NCBI RefSeq assembly: GCF_045635475.1
Contig: NZ_JBJGXI010000025.1
Span: 1-64,000 of the forward strand
Reading direction: 5' to 3'
Origin: JBJGXI01 sp045635475
GTDB lineage: Bacteria > Bacillota > Bacilli > Bacillales > Amphibacillaceae
Length of the DNA: 64,000 nt
Shown here piece after piece: positions 58,329 to 64,000 of this stretch. How positions within the stretch are numbered: the first letter of the stretch is position 1; every line of letters begins with the position of its first letter. The position numbers and the translations under genes were made by a program. Below the pieces are notes generated by a model that saw only the letters and a list, made by a program, of their open reading frames with translations, did not search any database and had not been told where the DNA came from.

Positions 58329-58909
58329 GGCTGTTTTCTAAAAGATTGTTGTTAATACGCAAAACAGCTAAACTCCGTCGTAACGTAGTGCCCGTGATTT
58401 CCGCTCCAGGCAGTCGCTTTTCGCTAGTTTAAAGCGTTTTTCTTTAAACAGGCACGGCTTCAGCTAACTCAGAAGCAAATGTTTTCGGTGGGACGAGTAA
58501 TCGCAGTCCCAAAGAGCGCTTCTCTAGTGGATCTTCAGCCCGTGCTGTTCCCGCAGAACTTTGAATTAACTTCCCCGATTAACACCGCACGAAGAAAATG
58601 CGGTTTTCATTTTCGAGGATCGACTGCCTGGAGCTCCAATCACCCGACGTAAAGAGCAATCCCGTTAGCAGCGGAGGAAATGCACTTCGACTCCTGAGGC
58701 CCGGCGTTGTCCGACAAGGACGGTTTCAGCCTGTAGTCCTTAAGAAACGGCCTAAGTGAGACCCCGCAGCGCGAACGCGCGAGGAGGCTCACTAGCCCCC
58801 CTAAGGTGCGCGAAGTGGATTTCCGGAGCGGGTATAAGCACACTCTCAGGTTACGATGGATTTCACTTCAAATAAGACATAAAAAGCAACAAATTCTGCG
58901 AAAAGAGCC
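58329..58909. mobile_element. 581-bp composite repeat with terminal inverted repeats
   Basis: The left end is GGCTGTTTTCTAAAAGATTG, then TTGTTAATACGC. The right end, read in reverse, is GGCTCTTTTCGCAGAATTTG, then TTGCTTTTTATG, giving imperfect inverted termini of about 25 bp. The flanks are ATAACTAA (58321-58328) and ATAAATAA (58910-58917), 7 of 8 identical, as expected of an old 8-bp target duplication. Inside are the R1 block (as at 20.6 kb) and an R3 module (58750-58801). No protein is encoded. The GGCT(C/G)TTT end recalls ISL3-family termini, by memory only. Confidence 0.68.
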
Positions 58910-59002
58910 ATAAATAAGAAGAACGATTTTACTCCATATGGAAAGATCGTTCTTTTTACGTTTTCATAATTTTTATGGTAATATATAGATGAGCTGCTGG
59001 TG

Positions 59003-59392
59003 TTAAGAGTTACGCACAATAATTTCATCATGGTCTTTACTTTTTACATCGTCCGAACAGACAAGCCTCGTATGCAGTCTATAAGTGATTTTACTGGATG
59101 TTGGTTGAAGTTCTTGTGTTAACTGATACGAGAATGGAATTTCTGTTTTTTCATTTTGATCTATTGTCCTTGACATTAGAATTGTTTTCACAGGCTCGAC
59201 AACTTCAGGTTTTTCCCCTTGAGATTCTCGGATTAAATCACATTCCAGTCTCTGTATCTTATATTTAAACCATCCGCCCTTAAGATAAAAGACCCCTGTT
59301 ACTTGTCCACCTTTAAAGATTTCGTTTGTGTTAAGAATTAATTCTACTTGTGGTGAACTTTGTTTCACAATACTCATTATGCGCTTTAGCAA
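59003..59392 (-). CDS. Short Spo0M-like (arrestin-fold) protein
   Basis: A 129-residue beta-rich protein. VELILNTNEIFKGGQVTGVF, then YLKGG, matches the opening strands of Spo0M, the arrestin-like sporulation-control protein. EKTEIPFSYQLTQELQPTSS corresponds to the end of its first beta-sandwich, and the following strand to the Y-R-L-H-T-R-L segment. Spo0M is about 220-260 residues with two sandwiches; here only the first is present and ends cleanly, so this may be a short paralogue. The start is TTG 59392 with GGAGGG 7 bases upstream. Confidence 0.68.
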   Translation of the reverse strand: MLKRIMSIVKQSSPQVELILNTNEIFKGGQVTGVFYLKGGWFKYKIQRLECDLIRESQGEKPEVVEPVKTILMSRTIDQNEKTEIPFSYQLTQELQPTSSKITYRLHTRLVCSDDVKSKDHDEIIVRNS

Positions 59393-59593
59393 TGTTATGC
59401 CCTCCGTTAGGTCTGATCATCTACAGTATTTAAATTCATCTCATAAAAGTAAGAAAAGGAACTGTTGTGTGTTAATCTCTGTTTTACGAGTATCTAAGCC
59501 TTATATATTTTATAATTTGCTAGATTCATAGTCAATATTATTTTATGATGTTAATTATTAGTTCGTTTCATTAGAAAGGAGTTTCACCTATTT

Positions 59594-61765
59594 ATGAATC
59601 AAAAACTGATTATCGCAGAAAAGCCATCTGTGGCAAAAAACATAGCTGATGCACTAAAAATTAAACAGAAAAAAGATGGGTATTTTGAGGGTAATGGTTA
59701 TTTTATTACTTGGGCATTCGGCCACCTATTAGAACTATATGATGCCAAAGACTATGATGCAGCGATGGCGAGGTGGAAGATGGACAACTTTCCATTTATC
59801 CCGTCACCATTTAAATATAAAGTCAAAAGTAATCCACGCAATAGAGCACAACGTGATGCAGGCGCAGCGAAGCAACTAAAAATCATTCATTCGCTTATCA
59901 AAAGGTCTGATGTAGACGGAATCATCTCGGCATGTGATTATGACAGAGAAGGACAGATTATTGGAGATAGTATTATTTACAATAGTAAAACGGACAAAAA
60001 AGTATATCGGATGCTGTTGAATGAATGGACATCAGAAGAAGTGTTACGAGGCTTAGCTAATTTAAAGTCTAATGATGAAATGAGACCCCTTCAGGACGCA
60101 GGAATAAGCAGACAATGGACAGATTGGGTAATAGGGATTAATTTAACATCGGTAGCAACCTTAAAGTATCAAAAGGGAAGAGGAAAGGTATTAAATATTG
60201 GTCGAGTACTTTTGCCAACTTTAAAAATCATATACGATCGCGATATGGAAATTAAAAACTTTATACCAGAGGATTATTTTAAATTAAACGCAACGTTTCA
60301 AACGGTGGATCATCAAACGTATGTAGGAACATACATAGAGAAAACCGACAAATTCAAGAAAAAAGATCAGTTAGAAGATATACAAGACGAAATTAACAAT
60401 AAGACTGCAAAAATTATAAACAAACAGAAGGATAGAAAAAAAGAATTTCCACCATTTTTATTCAATCTATCTAATCTTCAAGGGCATGTAACGAGTAAGT
60501 ACAAAGGATGGACATCAGACAAAGTGTTAAAGGTCGCCCAATCTCTTTATGAGAAAAAATTTATTACCTATCCAAGAACATCAAGTACTGCCTTGGAGGA
60601 AAGTTTGGTAGGGAAAACAGCAAAAGTTCTAGAGAAAATAACTGCTGACTTGTCATACAAAAACGAGGTCAGATTCACAAAAAGCAAACGGGTTTTTAAC
60701 AATGCTAAGGTGGAGAGTCATAGTGCAATCGTTCCTACCTATGTCATTCCAAAACGACTTACGAATGATGAGCAGATTGTTTATAATGCGGTGAAAAATC
60801 GATTAATTATGCAGTTTATGCCGATTGCTGAATACGAAGAAACTGTGATTATTACAAAAATCGATGGCACAAATATAGAAGGAGTCTTCCAATCGAAGGG
60901 AAAGGTACAGCTTGTGGAGGGGTGGAAAAAGGTAGAGCGAATTCAATCTAAGGACACGTTGCTCCCCTTAGTCCAGGTTAATGATCAAGTTTATGTAGTA
61001 CAAAGTGAACTAACTTCTCATGTTACGAAACCACCTAAATATCATACCGAAAAAACGTTATTGCGGATTATGGAGACATGTGGAAAAGGGTATAAGGATG
61101 AAGAACCAGAAGATAGCGAAGAATTTCTCGGTACCATCTTGCAGGGCTTTAGTATCGGCACAGCTGCAACACGGGCTGAAACGATAAAAAAACTAAAGGA
61201 CATTGGCTATATTACTTCTTCACAAAAAAATCTTACTTGTACAGAGCTAGGAGTTAAGTTAGTAGAAACCTTTCCAATTCAGCAATTATTTGATTTAGAG
61301 TTCACAGGACGCTTGGAAAAATCACTTTATGATATGGAAAAACGCAAAATATCTAAGCAAGCTTTTCTAGGTGAGATTTATGCTTTTACAAAACAAGCGG
61401 TAATAACAATTAAAGATAAAGAAGCAATTGTCATTCGTCAGATTTCTTCAACTTCATCGTCTAGCGAAGCAGAAGTGTTAGGTAAGTGTCCGCTTTGTGG
61501 TAACGCTGTTGTCGAAGGTACGAAAGGTTTTGGCTGTAGTAACTGGAAGAGTGGTTGTTCCTTTGTGGTCTGGAAGAACGATAAGTATTTGGCTTCGATG
61601 AAAAAGAAAGCTACAAAAACAATGGTAAAAGGTCTATTGAAAAACGGAAAAGTTTTTGTCAAAGGTTTGACGAGTAGAAACAACAAGAAGTTTAATGCGT
61701 ATTTAAGTTATGAAAAAAACACGAATAATAAATATTTTAGTTGGAAAATGGAATTTGCTAAATAA
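59594..61765 (+). CDS. topB: DNA topoisomerase III
   Basis: A 723-residue type IA topoisomerase that decatenates DNA through single-strand passage. The TOPRIM domain has LIIAEKPSVAKNIADAL and SACDYDREGQIIGDSI (metal-binding D-x-D-x-E). The catalytic Tyr326 lies in KKFITYPRTSS. GTAATRAETIKKL and the domain IV hinge follow. A C-terminal Topo_C/Zn-ribbon-like segment has CPLCGNAVVEGTKGFGCSNW, then KSGCSFVVWK. The usual G-R-V-Q-T-P-T-L reads GRVLLPTL here. ATG 59594 has AAAGGAG, spaced rather far (12 bases). Confidence 0.95.
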   Translation: MNQKLIIAEKPSVAKNIADALKIKQKKDGYFEGNGYFITWAFGHLLELYDAKDYDAAMARWKMDNFPFIPSPFKYKVKSNPRNRAQRDAGAAKQLKIIHSLIKRSDVDGIISACDYDREGQIIGDSIIYNSKTDKKVYRMLLNEWTSEEVLRGLANLKSNDEMRPLQDAGISRQWTDWVIGINLTSVATLKYQKGRGKVLNIGRVLLPTLKIIYDRDMEIKNFIPEDYFKLNATFQTVDHQTYVGTYIEKTDKFKKKDQLEDIQDEINNKTAKIINKQKDRKKEFPPFLFNLSNLQGHVTSKYKGWTSDKVLKVAQSLYEKKFITYPRTSSTALEESLVGKTAKVLEKITADLSYKNEVRFTKSKRVFNNAKVESHSAIVPTYVIPKRLTNDEQIVYNAVKNRLIMQFMPIAEYEETVIITKIDGTNIEGVFQSKGKVQLVEGWKKVERIQSKDTLLPLVQVNDQVYVVQSELTSHVTKPPKYHTEKTLLRIMETCGKGYKDEEPEDSEEFLGTILQGFSIGTAATRAETIKKLKDIGYITSSQKNLTCTELGVKLVETFPIQQLFDLEFTGRLEKSLYDMEKRKISKQAFLGEIYAFTKQAVITIKDKEAIVIRQISSTSSSSEAEVLGKCPLCGNAVVEGTKGFGCSNWKSGCSFVVWKNDKYLASMKKKATKTMVKGLLKNGKVFVKGLTSRNNKKFNAYLSYEKNTNNKYFSWKMEFAK

Positions 61766-61861
61766 ACAACACCCTTAGAAAAATTGGTTTTATATTTATA
61801 TAACAATATAGCATGAAACAAGTAACTTTCCCTCATACTACCACTAGGAGGGAAATTACCC

Positions 61862-62776
61862 GTGAAAACTTTAATTACAACTATTTGCATGGCTGCTGTG
61901 CTGGCAAATTATTCAGCTGAGATTACGTTGATGATGCAAGGGCAACTGCTCTTAACATTTAATAAGCAGATGCTTGTGAAAAAAATAATAGACGATTCCT
62001 TCGTTAATTGGGGTGCTGTCGAAAATTTAACTGAGGATGTTGATGAACGAATAAGCCAACCATCAGAAAATGCAATCATAAATGACCAAGGAATCATAGA
62101 ATCTGGAAAGCCTGGAATTCAATTAGATAGACAAGTCTTTAAGGAGCAGTTAGTAGCTAAATTATTTCAGAATCAGTTCGATCAGCAATTGGATGTGCCT
62201 ATAAATCGGGTATATCCAAAAGTCGATAGTGAATTATTATCAACAATCAGTGCAAACAAAATTGGGTATTATATAACTTATTTTAATTCGAGAAACAAAG
62301 AGCGGTCTGTTAATATAGAAATCGCAACCGAAGCTATTAATAATCATGTTATATTTCCTGGAGAAACATTTTCATTTAATGAAGTAGTTGGTGAAAGGAC
62401 GATGGAGAAAGGATATAAGCGAGCGCCGATAATTGTCAAAGGTGAGCTTACAGAAGGGGTTGGAGGTGGGATTTGTCAGGTATCTTCTACTTTATTTAAT
62501 GCTGTGGACCGGGCTGGGGTACATATTATTAAACGATACTCTCACAGCAAGCAAGTAAAATATGTACCACCAGGCCGTGATGCAACGGTAAGTTGGTATG
62601 GACCCGATTTCACATTCCAAAACCGTTATCATCATCCCTTACTCATTCAGGCAAAGGCAAGAAATGGTGCCGTAGTAATTCAAATATTTTCTTCGGAAGA
62701 AATCGAAGTGAAACATAAACAAACTCCGGATGCATCCAAACAGTTACCGGATGAGATGAAACGGGAGCCATCCTAA
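61862..62776 (+). CDS. VanW-family protein
   Basis: A 304-residue, probably exported protein with a hydrophobic N-terminus (TLITTICMAAVLANYSAEIT). Residues about 130-275 hold the VanW domain: FNSRNKERSVNIEIATEAIN, VIFPGETFSFNEVVGERT, KGELTEGVGGGICQVSSTLF and NAVDRAGVHIIKRYSHSK. GGGICQVSSTLFNA is diagnostic, with a conserved Cys that suggests a papain- or transpeptidase-like site. First noted in vancomycin clusters, the domain is common in Bacilli and by itself does not imply resistance. The start is GTG 61862 behind AGGAGGG. Confidence 0.88.
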   Translation: MKTLITTICMAAVLANYSAEITLMMQGQLLLTFNKQMLVKKIIDDSFVNWGAVENLTEDVDERISQPSENAIINDQGIIESGKPGIQLDRQVFKEQLVAKLFQNQFDQQLDVPINRVYPKVDSELLSTISANKIGYYITYFNSRNKERSVNIEIATEAINNHVIFPGETFSFNEVVGERTMEKGYKRAPIIVKGELTEGVGGGICQVSSTLFNAVDRAGVHIIKRYSHSKQVKYVPPGRDATVSWYGPDFTFQNRYHHPLLIQAKARNGAVVIQIFSSEEIEVKHKQTPDASKQLPDEMKREPS

Positions 62777-62807
62777 TCTAAAGACTAACTGGGTGAAGGC
62801 TAAGCTC

Positions 62808-63128
62808 CTATTCATAATCCTGCACGCCAAGGTCATTAAGCAGTGCTTTTAATTCTTCTGTTGCTTGCTCAGTTGATTTAAAATATTCCTCGTTACTGCA
62901 ATTCGGTAGATGACGGTAGCGGGCAATAATATCATCTAATGGAATCCGTTCTTCTTTCGTTGCATTCAAATAATAAGGAGCTAAAGCAGCACATATTACA
63001 GTAAAAGCTCCTCTATTATTAGCGATAAAATCAACAGAAATAACGCCGGCCATGCCGTCTTTATTTTTAACATTTAAAGCTCTTCGTGCCACGACCTCTA
63101 ACTTAACTGCAATTTTTTCGCCAAACAT
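62808..63128 (-). CDS. Hypothetical small protein
   Basis: A 106-residue soluble protein. Its first half is beta-rich (KIAVKLEVVARRALNVKNKD, then VISVDFIANNRGAFTV) and its second half helical (YFKSTEQATEELKALLNDLG). No signature is recognised. The start is ATG 63128 with AAAGGAATG upstream; the in-frame ATG at 63149 precedes that site. It converges with the VanW gene and diverges from the FNT transporter. Confidence 0.6.
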   Translation of the reverse strand: MFGEKIAVKLEVVARRALNVKNKDGMAGVISVDFIANNRGAFTVICAALAPYYLNATKEERIPLDDIIARYRHLPNCSNEEYFKSTEQATEELKALLNDLGVQDYE

Positions 63129-63308
63129 GTAATCATTCCTTTCAAACAAGTTAACTTTTATCTTAACATAAAACTATAGATTGTAAGCGATTAATTTTAG
63201 GCTGAAGAGATGATTGGCTTACATTAGTATTTTGGATTTAACTAAATTAGATTAGACAGAAAGTTAGTAAAGTGTTCACATATTTTTCTGTGTAGAAACG
63301 TTATAAAA

Positions 63309-63324
63309 TGTGAATAAGTTTACA
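63309..63324. promoter_or_regulatory. FNR/Rex-like palindrome upstream of the FNT gene
   Basis: TGTGAATAAGTTTACA matches the FNR pattern TGTGA-N6-TCACA with one mismatch and is also near Rex sites. TATAAA at 63302-63307 could be the -10, so the palindrome would sit at the transcription start, better placed for repression than activation. Confidence 0.4.
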
Positions 63325-63348
63325 ACCTGGTAGAGAGGATCTGGTACT

Positions 63349-64000
63349 ATGAGTTTTTACACACCACAGCAAATTGCTGAATACACCATTAAAGCAGGAA
63401 AGAAAAAAGCAAATTTATCGATTTTAGAATCATCGATACTTGGTTTTCAGGCTGGAGCATTTATCGCATTAGGCTTCCTATTATATATACGTGTAGTTGC
63501 AACAATCCCAACAGACTGGGAGAGTTTCGCTGCCTTTATCGGTGCATCACTTTTCCCAATAGGTTTAATTTTAACATTGTTAGCTGGAGGTGAATTATTA
63601 ACGGGAAACATGATGGCAGTCCCATTATCCCGGTTTGCCAAACAAATTAGTACAAAAAAACTAGCAATTAATATAATGGTCATCACATTAAGCAATTTTT
63701 TCGGTGCGGTGTTTGTTGCTTATTTCTTTGGACATATTGTTGGCTTAACAGAAACCGGTGCGTTTTTAACGACAACAGTGGAAATTGCCGAGCATAAGTT
63801 GGAAGCTAGTTTTGTGCAGGCATTCGTTTCAGGTATTGGTTGCAATTGGCTAGTTGCTTCAGCAGTTTGGTTGTCGTATGGTGCTCAGGATTTTGCTGGT
63901 AAGATTCTTGGTATATGGTTCCCTACAATGACCTTTGTTGCTATCGGATTTCAGCACATTGTAGCAAATATGTTTGTTATCCCAGCAGCTATTTTCGCAG
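63349..64000 (+). CDS. Formate/nitrite transporter family protein (5' part)
   Basis: The reading runs off the window after 217 codons of an expected 260-280. Membrane segments are ILGFQAGAFIALGFLLYIRV, FPIGLILTLLAGGELLTGNM, MVITLSNFFGAVFVAYFF and a later helix. GELLTGNMMAVP and VSGIGCNWLVASAVWLSYGA are the conserved FNT motifs of the pentameric FocA/NirC anion channels; AIGFQHIVANMFVIPAAIF is the expected region with the central His. ATG 63349 has AGAGAGGATC upstream. Carries formate, nitrite or hydrosulfide; which one is unknown. An anaerobic-type operator may lie upstream. Confidence 0.92.
   Translation, partial: MSFYTPQQIAEYTIKAGKKKANLSILESSILGFQAGAFIALGFLLYIRVVATIPTDWESFAAFIGASLFPIGLILTLLAGGELLTGNMMAVPLSRFAKQISTKKLAINIMVITLSNFFGAVFVAYFFGHIVGLTETGAFLTTTVEIAEHKLEASFVQAFVSGIGCNWLVASAVWLSYGAQDFAGKILGIWFPTMTFVAIGFQHIVANMFVIPAAIFA

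Noticed and set aside
58640..58843. 67-codon minus-strand frame in the 58-kb element
   Set aside because: Lies wholly in repeat modules, with no start signal.
61862..62776. VanW domain taken as a vancomycin-resistance marker
   Set aside because: No vanH/A/X/R/S genes are nearby; the domain alone is common in Bacilli.
1..64000. CRISPR arrays, tRNA, rRNA, canonical riboswitches or T-boxes
   Set aside because: No regularly spaced short direct repeats, no clover-leaf-like blocks and no recognisable riboswitch cores seen on either strand; a covariance-model scan would be decisive.

Overview
The window is AT-rich chromosomal DNA of a spore-forming Bacillaceae, most like the Oceanobacillus/Virgibacillus/Gracilibacillus group. 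Evidence is strong AGGAGG-type ribosome binding sites, frequent TTG/GTG starts, a YjcZ-type sporulation peptide, an IDEAL-domain protein, a YpzI-like peptide, a Spo0M-like protein, a YesM/YesN two-component pair, a sigma-B-type promoter and an ECF sigma/DUF4179 anti-sigma pair. The genus is inference. I see no rRNA, tRNA, CRISPR array, intact insertion sequence or canonical riboswitch.

Layout. 1-1.1 kb: decaying remains of a ycgR/ycgQ-type permease pair. 1.5-9.8 kb: small regulators, an aldo/keto reductase, an XhlA-like protein beside a phage-type amidase, an AEC transporter, YjcZ, an EAL protein, a HAD phosphatase and a protein with a sigma-B promoter. 10-10.5 kb: a PTS permease reduced to the EIIB start and EIIA end, still behind a TreR-like palindrome. 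10.5-13.2 kb: minus-strand MBL hydrolase-TetR-YrdB operon with tandem operators in its promoter; the yrdB copy is frameshifted. 13.5-26.8 kb: TauE/SafE exporter, ECF sigma/anti-sigma, acetyltransferases, a C45 acyltransferase-like hydrolase, rlmN, a luciferase-like oxidoreductase, DUF4395, DUF2252, a hydroxyacid dehydrogenase and a pair of related membrane proteins. 27-33.6 kb: malic enzyme, thioesterase, NSS transporter, AbrB-type membrane protein, YpzI-like peptide, metA.

33.7-42.9 kb holds the most coherent system: a carbohydrate ABC importer without its own ATPase, a YesM/YesN-type two-component system, a divergent GH1 glycosidase and a ROK kinase resembling beta-glucoside kinase BglK. 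I read it as a PTS-independent route: ABC import, cytosolic phosphorylation, then cleavage by a GH1 enzyme that carries part of a 6-phosphate-binding site.

43-64 kb: BsuPI-like lipoprotein, DnaQ-type exonuclease, SsuABC-like importer, S13 carboxypeptidase, SWIM-SNF2 helicase, BMP/NupNOPQ-like nucleoside importer, short Spo0M-like protein, topoisomerase III, VanW-family protein and the 5' part of a formate/nitrite transporter.

Several intergenic regions carry modular, strongly folded dispersed repeats (about 7.7, 18.1, 20.6, 26.8, 44.3, 53.2 and 58.3 kb). One is interrupted by a 192-bp MITE-like element with 8-bp target duplications. Another is itself bounded by terminal inverted repeats and near-identical 8-bp flanks. 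Where an upstream start lacked a ribosome binding site, starts were moved to the codon that has one.
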